Shown in pieces: positions 1-9,200 of a stretch of DNA of 64,000 nucleotides (the first letter of the stretch is position 1; each line of letters begins with the position of its first letter). Location of the stretch: contig CBFGVH010000002.1 of assembly GCA_965652415.1 (NCBI GenBank), forward strand, positions 20,260 through 84,259, given 5' to 3'. A program made the position numbers and the translations under genes. The stretch is from BQJD01 sp965652415. Its GTDB lineage: Bacteria; Pseudomonadota; Gammaproteobacteria; Arenicellales; CAJQKF01. Below the pieces are notes generated by a model. The model saw only the letters and a list, made by a program, of their open reading frames with translations. It was not told the origin of the DNA and made no database searches.

Positions 1-633
1 GTTGCGCGAATCGCCGCGCCAGTACGCTCCCGCCAGCTTGGTCAGCTTGAAGGCGCCGAGCTTTCCGGTGCTCGGCACGTGCGGGCCCCGGCACAGGTCG
101 ACGAAGTCGTCCTGGCGGTACAGGGAGATTGCCTCGCCTGCCGGAATCGAGGCGATGATCTCGGCCTTGTATTCCTCACCCATGTCCCGGAAGTAGCGCA
201 CCGCCTCGTCGCGCGGCATCTCTTCGCGGCCGACCGGGTAGTCGGCGGCGGCGAGTTCGGCCATTCGCGCCTCGATTCTCTCGAGGTCCGCCTCGTGAAA
301 GCCCTTCGGGTAGGCGAAGTCGTAGTAAAACCCGTCCTCGATCACCGGGCCGATGGTGACCTGGGCATCCGGAAAGAGCTGCTTGACCGCGTGGGCCAGC
401 AGGTGCGCGGTCGAGTGGCGGATGACCTCGAGTCCCTCCGGATCCTGGGCCCTGAATATCTTCAGATCGGCGTCGTCCTCGATCACGAACGACAGGTCGA
501 CCATGCGCCCGTTCACGGACGCGGCGACCGCGGCCCGGGCGAGTCCCGGGCCGATGTCTTCGACGACGCGTGTTACCGGCACGGGCGCGTCGTACTTGCG
601 CTTCGAGCCGTCCGGCAGTGTGATTTCGGGCAT
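1..633 (-). CDS. thrS: Threonine--tRNA ligase, N-terminal part (runs off the window)
   Basis: Charges tRNA-Thr in the cytoplasm. The visible 211 residues cover the N-terminal TGS domain (the protein opens MPEITLPDGS, as ThrS proteins do) and most of the editing (second additional) domain. The editing-domain zinc-site motif HSTAHLLAHAVKQ is present, as is IGPVIEDGFYYDF further on. The catalytic domain lies beyond position 1. The ATG at 633 is supported by homology of the first residues, but no Shine-Dalgarno sequence precedes it: the start codon sits a few bases after the T-tract of a terminator hairpin that follows tRNA-Val. Expression by readthrough or from an almost leaderless transcript is therefore an inference. 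The identity is certain; the gene is partial only because the window ends. Confidence 0.95.
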   Translation of the reverse strand, partial: MPEITLPDGSKRKYDAPVPVTRVVEDIGPGLARAAVAASVNGRMVDLSFVIEDDADLKIFRAQDPEGLEVIRHSTAHLLAHAVKQLFPDAQVTIGPVIEDGFYYDFAYPKGFHEADLERIEARMAELAAADYPVGREEMPRDEAVRYFRDMGEEYKAEIIASIPAGEAISLYRQDDFVDLCRGPHVPSTGKLGAFKLTKLAGAYWRGDSRN

Positions 634-638
634 GGGAG

Positions 639-665
639 AAAAAACAATCCCCGGCCGAACCGGGG
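639..665 (-). terminator. Intrinsic terminator between tRNA-Val and thrS
   Basis: Read on the minus strand, CCCCGG and CCGGGG pair around a TTCGG loop and are followed by ATTG and six Ts. It lies directly after the 3' end of tRNA-Val and ends about five bases before the thrS start codon, so it either ends the tRNA transcript or acts as an attenuator for thrS. Confidence 0.75.
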
Positions 666-677
666 AATACGGGTATC

Positions 678-752
678 TGGTAGGCGCGAGTGGGATCGAA
701 CCACCGACCACTACCATGTCAAGGTAGTGCTCTACCACTGAGCTACGCGCCT
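678..752 (-). tRNA. tRNA-Val (anticodon GAC)
   Basis: Full cloverleaf on the minus strand. The acceptor stem AGGCGCG pairs with CGCGCCT, the D stem is GCTC/GAGC, and the anticodon stem CTACC/GGTAG holds loop TTGACAT with anticodon GAC. The T arm has the TTCGATC loop and CCA is encoded. It lies just upstream of thrS on the same strand and is followed by a hairpin with a T-tract. Confidence 0.95.
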
Positions 753-887
753 GTCGCGCTCGCGGCCGGGGCGAACGCCTCGCGCGCGGCCGGCAAGGGC
801 GCGGAAATTACCATGAAACATGCCGCCCGATCAACGGAAAATCCCCGGCGGCAGGGACGATCGGCGCGCTCCGGGTCCCGGCGGCGT

Positions 888-2909
888 TCAGACCGGCGCG
901 TAGAAGGTCCGGCGCAGCTCGAGGATCTCGTCGCGCACCTTCGCGGCCTGCTCGAACTCGAGGTCGCGCGCGTAGGCGTGCATCCGTCGCTCGAGCTCGC
1001 CGATGCGGCGCGCGGCCTCCTCGGGACCGACCACCTCGGGTGGGGCCACCGGGCGGTCGCCGCGCCCGCCCTTGCGGGCCCGCGCCCTGCCCCGGGCGGT
1101 GCTGCCGGTGGCGTGGAGGCCGTCGATCATCTCGCGCACCCGTTTCTCGACCCCGCGCGGGGTGATGCCGTGGGTCTCGTTGAAGTGCTCCTGCTTTTCG
1201 CGCCGTCGCGAAGTCTCGCCCAAGGCCTGGCGCATCGAATCGGTTTCCTCGTCGGCGTAGAGGATGGCGCGCCCGTGCAGGTTGCGAGCCGCCCGGCCGA
1301 TGGTCTGGATCAGCGAGCGCGTCGAGCGCAGGAAGCCTTCCTTGTCGGCGTCGAGCACGGCGACCAGGGCGACTTCCGGAATGTCGAGCCCCTCGCGCAG
1401 CAGGTTGATTCCGACCAGCACGTCGAAGGCGCCGAGCCTCAGGTCGCGGATGATCTCCACGCGTTCCACCGTGTCGATGTCCGAGTGCAGGTAGCGCACC
1501 CGAATGCCGTTGTCGTTGAGGAAGTCGGACAGGTCCTCGGCCATGCGCTTGGTCAACGTGGTGACAAGCACCCGCTCGCCCCGCTCCACCGAGGCGCGAA
1601 TCTCGGACATGAGGTCGTCCACCTGGGTGGCCGCCGGCCGTACCAGCACCACGGGGTCCACCAGCGCGGTGGGCCGCACGATCTGCTCGACCGGCGTGCC
1701 CGAGCGATTGAGTTCGTACGGTCCCGGCGTGGCGGAGATGAACATCGTCTGCGGCATCATCGACTCGAACTCGTCCATGCGAAGCGGCCGGTTGTCCAGC
1801 GCCGACGGCAGTCGGAAGCCGTACTCGACCAGGTTCTCCTTGCGCGATCGGTCGCCCCTGTACATGGCGCCGATCTGCGGCACGGTGACGTGGCTCTCGT
1901 CGATGAACAGCAGCGCGTCCTTGGGCAGGTATTCCATGAGCGTCGGCGGCGGCTCGCCGGCGGCCCGGCCGGACAGGTAACGGGAGTAGTTCTCGATGCC
2001 GCTGCAGTAGCCGACCTCCTGCATCATCTCCAGGTCGTACAGGGTGCGCTGCTCGAGGCGCTGGGCCTCGACCAGCTTGCCGGCCTCCTTGAGTTCGGCG
2101 AGGCGCTCGCGCAGTTCCTCGCGGATCGCCTTGGCCGCCTCGACGATGGTGTCCCGGTGGGTGACGTAGTGGCTCTTGGGATAGATGGTCCAGCGGGTGA
2201 TGCGGTCGTCGTGCTCGCCGGTCAAGGGGTCGATCTGGCTCAGTTTCTCGATCTCGTCGCCGAACAGTTCGATGCGCAAGGCGAAGCGTTCGGACTCGGC
2301 GGGAAAGACGTCGATGACGTCGCCGCGCACCCGGAACGTGCCGCGCTCTAGGACCATGTCGTTGCGGGTGTACTGCAGTTCCGCCAACCGCCGCAGCAGC
2401 TCGCGCTGGTCCAGCTCGCCGCCCTCGCGCAGGTGCAGGACCATGCGATGGTAGGAATCCGGGTCGCCGAGACCGTAGATTGCCGACACGGTGGCGACGA
2501 TGACCACGTCGCGCCGCTCAAGCAGCGCCTTGGTCGCCGACAGGCGCATCTGGTCGATGTGGTCGTTGATCGACGCGTCCTTCTCGATGTACGTGTCCGT
2601 CGACGGCACGTACGCCTCGGGCTGGTAGTAGTCGTAGTACGAGACAAAGTACTCCACGGCGTTGCGCGGAAAGAAGTCGCGGAATTCGGCGTAAAGTTGG
2701 GCCGCCAGGGTCTTGTTGGGCGCCATCACCAGGGCCGGCCGCTGCTGGCGGGCGATGACGTGCGCCATGGTGAAGGTCTTGCCGGAGCCGGTCACGCCGA
2801 GCAGGGTCTGGAATGCCTCGCCGTCGTCGAGTCCCGCGCACAGGGAGTCGATGGCGGCTGGCTGATCGCCTGCCGGGTCGAAGTCGCTGACGAGTTCGAA
2901 ATCACGCAT
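888..2909 (-). CDS. uvrB: UvrABC excinuclease subunit B
   Basis: Helicase-like damage-verification subunit of nucleotide excision repair: it is loaded by UvrA, opens DNA with its beta-hairpin and recruits UvrC. The 673-residue length is normal for the family. Visible features are the Walker A motif GVTGSGKT near residue 39, the beta-hairpin region with YFVSYYDYYQPEAYVP, the helicase motifs DESHVTVPQ and TIGRAARN, and a C-terminal UVR motif (ELERRMHAYARDLEFEQAA) that contacts UvrC. The ATG at 2909 gives the usual N-terminus ending in DPAGDQPAAI. It stands alone on the minus strand. No clear LexA operator is visible in the 127 nt upstream. Confidence 0.98.
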   Translation of the reverse strand: MRDFELVSDFDPAGDQPAAIDSLCAGLDDGEAFQTLLGVTGSGKTFTMAHVIARQQRPALVMAPNKTLAAQLYAEFRDFFPRNAVEYFVSYYDYYQPEAYVPSTDTYIEKDASINDHIDQMRLSATKALLERRDVVIVATVSAIYGLGDPDSYHRMVLHLREGGELDQRELLRRLAELQYTRNDMVLERGTFRVRGDVIDVFPAESERFALRIELFGDEIEKLSQIDPLTGEHDDRITRWTIYPKSHYVTHRDTIVEAAKAIREELRERLAELKEAGKLVEAQRLEQRTLYDLEMMQEVGYCSGIENYSRYLSGRAAGEPPPTLMEYLPKDALLFIDESHVTVPQIGAMYRGDRSRKENLVEYGFRLPSALDNRPLRMDEFESMMPQTMFISATPGPYELNRSGTPVEQIVRPTALVDPVVLVRPAATQVDDLMSEIRASVERGERVLVTTLTKRMAEDLSDFLNDNGIRVRYLHSDIDTVERVEIIRDLRLGAFDVLVGINLLREGLDIPEVALVAVLDADKEGFLRSTRSLIQTIGRAARNLHGRAILYADEETDSMRQALGETSRRREKQEHFNETHGITPRGVEKRVREMIDGLHATGSTARGRARARKGGRGDRPVAPPEVVGPEEAARRIGELERRMHAYARDLEFEQAAKVRDEILELRRTFYAPV

Positions 2910-3036
2910 GATTGCGGTGTGCAGAAAACACTGCTAAAAAGATTCAATTCTACGCCGTCGGGCGGCACCCGGCACGCGCCGGCACCGTTGCCCGCACGAA
3001 AGGATCCACGGACGGACGACAATCGGGACCCCAAGG

Positions 3037-3594
3037 ATGGAAGGCCGATCTCCTTGCTCTTCGCCGCCGGGCCGCGTTCGCGGCTTCTCGCTCCTCGAAC
3101 TGCTCGTGGTCCTCGTGATCGCCGCCGTGGTGGCGGCCCTGGCGACGCCCGCGCTGAACTCGCTGCGGCGCCAGTTCGACCTCGCGGGCGCGGCCGACAC
3201 GCTGCTCGAACACCTGAACCGCGCGCGCTCCCACGCAGTGACGAGCGGACGGAGAGTGACGGTGTGTCCCCTCGACGCAGGCGGTTGTGGTGGCGCAGGA
3301 CACTGGAGTCAAGGCTGGATGGCGTTCGAGGACCATGATACCGACGGCGCCCGCGATACCGCCGAACCGGTGCTGGTGCGCTACCGCAACGACCCGGATC
3401 GGGTCGCCGTGGCCTTTCGCAAGACCGGCGCCCACCTTTACTACCGCCCAACCGGTTACGGATGGCCTGCCGGCACGTTCCGTTTCTGCGCCGCCCGCGG
3501 CGGTGGTGCCGGGCACGCCGTCATCGTCGCATTGAACGGACGCCCGCGGCGAGCCGGGGATGGCGATCCGCCGGTCGACTGTGTGCTGCCCTGA
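3037..3594 (+). CDS. FimT/GspH-type pseudopilin (minor type IV pilin)
   Basis: A 185-residue protein with a type III (prepilin) signal: a short basic leader ends at RGFSLLELLVVLVIAAVV, with Gly at the PilD cleavage site, Phe at +1 and Glu at +5, followed by a hydrophobic helix. The globular part carries a Cys-containing GspH-like region (VTVCPLDAGGCGG) and a second Cys pair near the C-terminus. It probably belongs to the priming complex of the type IV pilus together with the pilVWXE genes at 37.2-39.8 kb, from which it is separated. The start is not firmly fixed because AAGG is too close to the ATG. The neighbours are uvrB (divergent) and tRNA-Asn. Confidence 0.85.
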   Translation: MEGRSPCSSPPGRVRGFSLLELLVVLVIAAVVAALATPALNSLRRQFDLAGAADTLLEHLNRARSHAVTSGRRVTVCPLDAGGCGGAGHWSQGWMAFEDHDTDGARDTAEPVLVRYRNDPDRVAVAFRKTGAHLYYRPTGYGWPAGTFRFCAARGGGAGHAVIVALNGRPRRAGDGDPPVDCVLP

Positions 3595-3677
3595 GCGCCG
3601 CGAACGGGCGCACGCACGGTCGCCATCGCCCCTTGACCCTCCCCGGCCTTGAAAGTAGGATTCGCGTCTCCCGATTT

Positions 3678-3753
<76 letters not shown>

Positions 3754-3777
3754 ACTTCAAGGCAACGGATCGCCCCC

Positions 3778-3804
3778 GCACGGCCGCCTCGCAGGCGGCC
3801 GTGC
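3778..3804 (+). terminator. Strong hairpin after tRNA-Asn, terminator-like
   Basis: A perfect 12-bp stem (GCACGGCCGCCT with its complement) closes a CGC loop 25 nt after the tRNA CCA. There is no T-tract, so it may be a transcript 3' end or processing structure rather than a classic intrinsic terminator. The remaining 215 nt up to position 4020 hold only AT-richer promoter-like DNA (for example CATATTACA near 3966). Confidence 0.45.
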
Positions 3805-4019
3805 CGCGTTGGCGACCCGATTTCACCGACGCTGCACCATCCCGATACGCCCCCGCGACAGCACCGGTCGGTCGCTGGCAGGTATTCCGTCCGACGCCGC
3901 GGTTCGCGTGCGTGGCCCCGATCTCGCTGGTCAATATTTACCTTTCAACGGTCAGGGGAACCGGGTCATATTACACGCGACCGATTTCCAGCCTGTTGTG
4001 TTGATTTCCTGTTCGCACG

Positions 4020-4751
4020 ATGCAGAATACGACGAATGGGGGCATGAATATCCAACTATACGATCAAATCCACGCGTCCCGCCTGCTCGCCCTGGACTCC
4101 GACACGTCCGTGGCGAGGTTGGCCGAATCGGCGCAACTCGAACAGCGGGAGTTCGAAAGCGAGCTCGGCGAGCGGTGGGACATTCCCGCCGGCCTTTCCG
4201 CGACGCTCGCCAACAAGGCGGCGGCCGGCCGGATTCTCGGCCTCATTGCCGGCACAGAAGAAATACTCGCACCCGTGCGAGCCCGCCACCGGCAGTTTCG
4301 CAAGCGGCTCGAGGCCGCGGAAACAGTCGCGGACGGCGCCGATCTCGAGCGTCTGGCGTCGATCTACGACGTGCACCGGGACAAGTCCGTACCCGAACTG
4401 GTCAACCTGGCAACGCGGAACCTCGATGTCGCCAGGGCTACCCTGCTCTACCTGGGCGGCTGTGACCGCTACGCAGTCACCGAGGTGGAAAAGGCCACGC
4501 TGCGATCCTGCATCGCCCGCCACGTGCTCGGCGAGGACTACGAAGACTATCGCCGCAACCGCGAGTTGTTCGACGTCATGGGTTCCTTCGTCAACGACCT
4601 CATCGACAAGTACATCGAACTCGAACGGCGCGTCGATACCCGCCGGCGAGAGCATGCCGAGGTGGTGGACATCGATCCACGATGGCGGCAGATGTACGAG
4701 CGCATCCTGGCGGACGCCCGGGTCAGGCCGGGTTCGGCGGCACTCGGCTGA
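4020..4751 (+). CDS. Uncharacterised helical protein
   Basis: I do not recognise the family. The product (243 residues from 4020, or 235 if translation starts at the second ATG, 4044, which begins MNIQLYDQ) is soluble, rich in charged residues and apparently all-helical. There is no signal peptide, membrane segment or known catalytic motif. Two Cys (one in LYLGGCDRY, one in LRSCIARH) are the only ones. Codon use is like that of the neighbours, which supports a real gene. No good ribosome binding site fits either ATG; GGGGG lies only two bases before 4044. Its last 29 nt overlap the convergent small gene at 4723-5001. An AT-rich stretch around 3930-3975 could hold its promoter. Confidence 0.7.
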   Translation: MQNTTNGGMNIQLYDQIHASRLLALDSDTSVARLAESAQLEQREFESELGERWDIPAGLSATLANKAAAGRILGLIAGTEEILAPVRARHRQFRKRLEAAETVADGADLERLASIYDVHRDKSVPELVNLATRNLDVARATLLYLGGCDRYAVTEVEKATLRSCIARHVLGEDYEDYRRNRELFDVMGSFVNDLIDKYIELERRVDTRRREHAEVVDIDPRWRQMYERILADARVRPGSAALG

Positions 4752-5001
4752 CGACCTCCGCGGGCTTCCCTCCCCGGCGGTACCACATGGCGTGAACCGT
4801 CTCTCGCGTGCGGCGGTTCGTCACTTCGAGGCTGAATACCCGGTCCTCTCCCGACGGGCTGACTTCGAGCACCGCCCTTGATTGCCAAAGACACGTCACG
4901 GTGTTGTCCACCGGGGTCACGTGCAGGCACCTGCCATCGACAAGGACGAGGTCGTCGCCATCCAGCCTGACCCTGCTCAGTTCGATCGACTCGGCGTTCA
5001 T
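4723..5001 (-). CDS. Small uncharacterised protein, 92 residues
   Basis: The frame is open further upstream, but the ATG at 5001 is preceded by a strong AGGAGG about six bases away, so translation starts there (MNAESIELSRVRLDGDDLVL). The protein has no signal peptide or membrane segment. The alternating hydrophobic pattern (ELSRVRLDGDDLVLVDGRCLHVTPV) suggests a small beta-sheet domain. I do not recognise the family. Its 3' end overlaps the end of the gene at 4020-4751 by 29 nt in convergent orientation. A Crp-like site lies 131-146 bp upstream, so control by the neighbouring Crp-type regulator is possible. Confidence 0.7.
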   Translation of the reverse strand: MNAESIELSRVRLDGDDLVLVDGRCLHVTPVDNTVTCLWQSRAVLEVSPSGEDRVFSLEVTNRRTRETVHAMWYRRGGKPAEVVSRVPPNPA

Positions 5002-5131
5002 GACTTGCCTCCTTTGCCTGACGGTTCGACTCGCGTCGCTGTCGGCGCGGTAATCGCCGGTAGCGGCGCGCGGACGGGCACGACAGGCCGCCGCGCGCAG
5101 GGTCATGCTGTACGAACCGGCGGAATCTTTC

Positions 5132-5147
5132 CGTGATTCACTTCACA
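5132..5147. promoter_or_regulatory. Candidate Crp-binding site
   Basis: CGTGA-TTCACT-TCACA matches the Crp consensus TGTGA-N6-TCACA at 9 of 10 fixed positions. It lies between the 3' end of the Crp-type gene (5191) and the small gene starting at 5001, at a distance usual for an activator site serving the latter. Sequence match only. Confidence 0.4.
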
Positions 5148-5190
5148 TTACGGCGGTTTGCGCGGGCGCAAGGTCTACCCGCGTCGGGGG

Positions 5191-5859
5191 TCAATCGGAC
5201 CGAGGTGTACCGGCGGCCTCTATTCGGGCGGGGTGGACGACGATGCTGCGGCCCTCGAGGTGAATCATGCCGCGATCCTCGAGCGTGTGCAGCACCTGGC
5301 CCGCCATCTCGCGCGAGCAGTTGACGATGCGGCCGAGTTCCTCGCGGGTGATCCGGATCATCTTGCCTTCCGGGTGGGTGATTGCGTCGCCGGCCCCGGC
5401 GAGCTCCATCAGTGTGCGGGCGATTCGTCCGGTGACGTCCAGGAAAGCCAGGTCGCTCAGCTTCTCGCTGGTCTTGCGCAGGCGCACCGCGAGCTGACGG
5501 GTGAGTTCCATGAGCAGGTCCGGGTCCTCGTGAATCAGGGCCCGGAACTGCGGAAACCCCACGACGGCGAGTTCACAGTTGGTTCGCGCGATCACCGTGG
5601 CGCTGCGGCGGAGTCGTTCCTCGAACATGCCCATCTCGCCGAAGAACTCGCCCGGGTTGAGGTAGTGGAAAACCAGCCGCTGTCCGAGTTCGTTATAGAC
5701 CTCCGCAGTCACCGAACCCCGCATGACATAGTACACTTCCTCGGACACCGTTCCCTGCTGAACGATGATCTCCTTCGCCCGGTATTGCCGAAACACGGAC
5801 GCAGCCAGCATTTTTCGAATCGGCGCAGGCGCCTCGGCGGGTTGTACGCGATAATTCAA
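5191..5859 (-). CDS. crp: Crp/Vfr-type cAMP receptor transcription regulator
   Basis: Cytoplasmic homodimeric activator or repressor that binds cyclic nucleotide and then DNA. The cNMP-binding domain keeps the phosphate-binding cassette (PGEFFGEMGMFEE followed by RRSA, matching Gly, Glu, Arg and Ser of E. coli Crp) and the KTSEKLSDLAFLDVTGRIA hinge with the Thr-Ser pair that contacts cAMP. The helix-turn-helix reads ITREELGRIVNCSREMAGQVL, with the Crp Arg-Glu recognition pair. The frame is open to an ATG at 5949, but TTG at 5859 gives 222 residues, close to Crp length, and has GAGAGACAAGG before it; I chose that start. It faces a class III cyclase gene, so ligand supply by the neighbour is an attractive inference. 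Crp-like sites occur at 5132 and 51514. Confidence 0.9.
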   Translation of the reverse strand: MNYRVQPAEAPAPIRKMLAASVFRQYRAKEIIVQQGTVSEEVYYVMRGSVTAEVYNELGQRLVFHYLNPGEFFGEMGMFEERLRRSATVIARTNCELAVVGFPQFRALIHEDPDLLMELTRQLAVRLRKTSEKLSDLAFLDVTGRIARTLMELAGAGDAITHPEGKMIRITREELGRIVNCSREMAGQVLHTLEDRGMIHLEGRSIVVHPARIEAAGTPRSD

Positions 5860-6078
5860 CCTTGTCTCTCTCTGTCGTTGTTGGTGTCGGCGCGATCCGT
5901 TGTGCCCCGGTTCGTCCTCGCATCGCGGCCATTCGAGTGACGGGTTCAATGATTGTTTGACCGTCCCGGAATGTCAATCAGACCCGTTTCGACATGCGGC
6001 TCGAGTCTCGATGAGAGCCGCGCCGGAACCTTTCCCGGACGCCGGCGGTTCAAGCCTTCGCGTTGATCGCGCCGAGTA

Positions 6079-6108
6079 TTGAAGCCGGGATTTTGAACGC
6101 GGTATTCT
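6079..6108 (+). promoter_or_regulatory. Possible promoter of the cyclase-YcaO operon
   Basis: TTGAAG (6079-6084) and TATTCT (6103-6108) are 18 bp apart and resemble sigma-70 -35 and -10 boxes (4 of 6 each). They lie in the roughly 400-nt gap between the Crp-type gene and the cyclase gene. That gap also holds a small inverted repeat GAACG-N5-CGTTC at 6141-6155 and is otherwise without a recognisable gene. Confidence 0.3.
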
Positions 6109-6253
6109 TCATACCGGCTGCCGAGCCGGTTCGCAAGCGAGAACGATTAACGTTCGAAGCCCGGGTTGCGCCATTGCCTCCCGATATTACCCCGGTGTCG
6201 AGTCGCAACATAAGGATGGATCGGGCATACGGACGGTTCGAGGGCTCGGAGCC

Positions 6254-9200
6254 TTGTCGCTGGCCGCGCCACGGTCAGGATACCGGAATACACAGCCCGG
6301 AACACCATCGGACCGGCCTGCACAGAAGCGCGTCACGAGTCGGGCAGAACAACGATCAACGAGGAGGCAGGGCATCGCCACTAACAGACAATGCCGCGCG
6401 TGCGGCACGGGCAACGCCTCGACGGCCAGGTTCTGTCACGCCTGCGGCGAGCAGCTTGACATCAATCAATGCCCGAGCTGCGGGGCGAGCAATCCCCACG
6501 GTGCGAATTTCTGCGTCAACTGCGGGCGCAAGCTCATCGTGTCGAGCGTGGAATCGATTGCCGCCCCGACGTTCGGCGAGGCTGAGCGCGGGGCGTTGCT
6601 CGGCTTCGGTGAGCGCCGCCACCTGACCATCATGTTCTGTGACATGGTCGGCTCGACACACCTGTCGAGCGTGCTCGATCCGGAAGAACTGCAGAGCCTG
6701 ATCAGCGCATTTCACGACCACTGCTCGCGCATCGTCGACCGCTACGGCGGCCGGGTATACCAGTATCTCGGCGACGGCGCCCTGGTGTACTTCGGCTACC
6801 CGGTGGCCCACGAGAACGATGCCGAACGCACCGTGCTGGCCGCGCTGGAGATCCTCGAGTCCATCGACCAGGTCGGCACCGACGCCGGGCGCGCTGCCGC
6901 GGGACCGATCGAGGCTCGCATAGGCATCGCCACCGGGCTGACCGTTGTCGGCCAGCGCGGCGGCCAGGCCGGGTTCCTGTCCGGGGTCACGCCCAACCTG
7001 GCCAGCCGGCTGCAGGCCCTGGCAGACCCGAACACGGCGTGCGTCTCCGACGCCACCCGGCGGATCGTTCCGGAGTTGTTCGAATTTCGCGATCTCGGGG
7101 AGCACCGGCTCAAGGGCCTCGGCGAACCGGTCCGGGTGTGGCAGGTGGTCGGTCCGCGCGAGTTCGAGACCCGTTTCGACGCGCTGAGCAGCGCGTCGCT
7201 GACGCCGATGGTCGACCGCAGCGACGAACTCGAGGAGATGCGACTGTACTGGGAGCGCGCCCGCACCGGAGACGGCCAGGTCGTGGTTCTGAGCGGCGAG
7301 CCGGGCATCGGCAAGTCGCGCCTGGCGCGGGAGTTCCGCCGCCAGATCGAAGTCTCGCCGCACATGTGGCTGCGCTACCAGTGCATCCCTCATCACGTCA
7401 ACACCGCGTACCACCCGCTGATCCAGCAGCTCAGGATCTCGGCGCGGATATCGCCCGTCGACAGCCCGCGCCTGCAGTTCGCCAAGCTTCAGCGACTGTT
7501 CTCGGCGATCGGCGTCGACTCCGCCGATTTCCTGCCGCTGTACGCCAACATTCTTTCCATTCCGGACCGCGACACCTATTCCGCCCCCGCCGCCAGTCCC
7601 GAGCAGGAGCAGCGCAAGGTGTTCGACAGCTTCATCCGGGTGATCAAGTCCCTTGCCCAGCGCTCGCCGCTCGTGGTCCTGTTCGAGGACGTCCACTGGA
7701 TCGATCCGACGACGCTTCGCCTGCTCAACCGCCTCGTGGCCGAATGCCGCAATCTGCCGCTGTTGCTCCTGATCACGGCCCGGCCCGAGTTCGATCCTCC
7801 GTGGATCGGCAGCCCCCACGTGCGCAGCATCCAGATCGGCCGGCTTTCCGGCAACCATGCACGGGACCTGATCGTGCGGCTGCGCGGCGGCTCGCTGATG
7901 CCCGACGGCGTGCTGGCGAACATCGTCGAGACCACCGACGGCGTGCCGCTGTTTCTCGAGGAAATCGGCCACATGCTGATCGGGTCCTCGCGGCCGGCCG
8001 CCGGCGGGGCCGTCGTGAACGGCAACGGCTTCGCGGTGCCGATCCCGGAAACCTTGCAGGACTCCCTGGTGGCGCGGCTCGACCGACTCGGGGACCGCGC
8101 CAAGTCCCTGCTCCAGGTCGCCAGCGTCGTCGGCCGGGAATTTCCGCGAAGGCTTCTCGTCGGGGTGTCGCCGTACGATGCGGAAACCACCGACTCGACG
8201 ATGAAACGCCTGGTCAATTCCGGTCTCGTACAGTCCGAGGGCCGCGACGACAATGTCCATTACCTGTTCAAGCACTCGCTGATCCAGGAAGCCGCCTACC
8301 AGAGCATCCTCAAGACCGCCCGGCCGACGCTGCATCGGCGCATCTGCGAAACCATCGAGGGCGATCCCGCACTGGCGCAGAGCATGAGTCTCGAGTTCCT
8401 GGCCTACCACAGCCTCGAAGCCGGGATGCGCCGCAGGGGCATCGACTACCTGCGCCGCGCCGGCCAGAGCGCCAGCGAGCGCTCCGCCAGCCAGGAGGCG
8501 GTGCACCACCTGAACCGGGCCCTGGAGTTGCTCGCGCTCGAACCCGAGGGTTCCGAGCGCGATCGCGACGAGCTGCAGATCCTGGTCGTCCTCGGTCCCG
8601 TGCTGATGGCGACGGAGGGCAGCGGCTCGGCCAGGACCACCGATATCTATCGGCGGGCGATGGAGCTGTGTGCGACGCTTCCGGAATCGCCGGAGCATTT
8701 CGCCGCCTCCTGGGGCTGGTGGCGCATCCACATGAACATGAATTTCACCGAGGGCCGCAAGTGGGCCGATCGACTGGTGGATCTGGCCGGCCGCCTCGAC
8801 GACCCCGGGTTGCTGCTGCAGGCGCATCACTGCCAGTGGGCGACGCTGTTCAACATCGGCGAGCAAGTGGAATGCCTGCAGCATGTCGATCTCGGCCTGC
8901 CCCTTTATGATCCCGCGTTCCACCACCGTCACGCCTCGCTTTACGGCGGCCACGACCCGCAGGTGTGCGGTCTGGGGGAGAGCGCCCTGTCCTGCTGGCT
9001 GCTGGGCCGTCCCGAGCAGGCGGCTCGCTGCATCGCCGATGCCCTTGCCGCGGCCGAGCGCCTCGGTCACATCGGCAGCACCGCGCATGCCATGGACATC
9101 ACCCTGATGCTCGACCGCTACCGCGATGACCCGGCCGCGGTACTGGAACGGTCGACGTCGATGATCCGCTTCGCCTACCAGCAGTCGCTGCCCGACTATC

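Noticed and set aside
690..2351. A 553-codon plus-strand frame opposite uvrB
   Set aside because: Antisense shadow; it even crosses the tRNA-Val gene.
3809..4465. A 218-codon frame overlapping the unknown gene at 4020
   Set aside because: Its codon pattern follows the real frame shifted by one; Arg/Gly/Ser-rich composition without structure.
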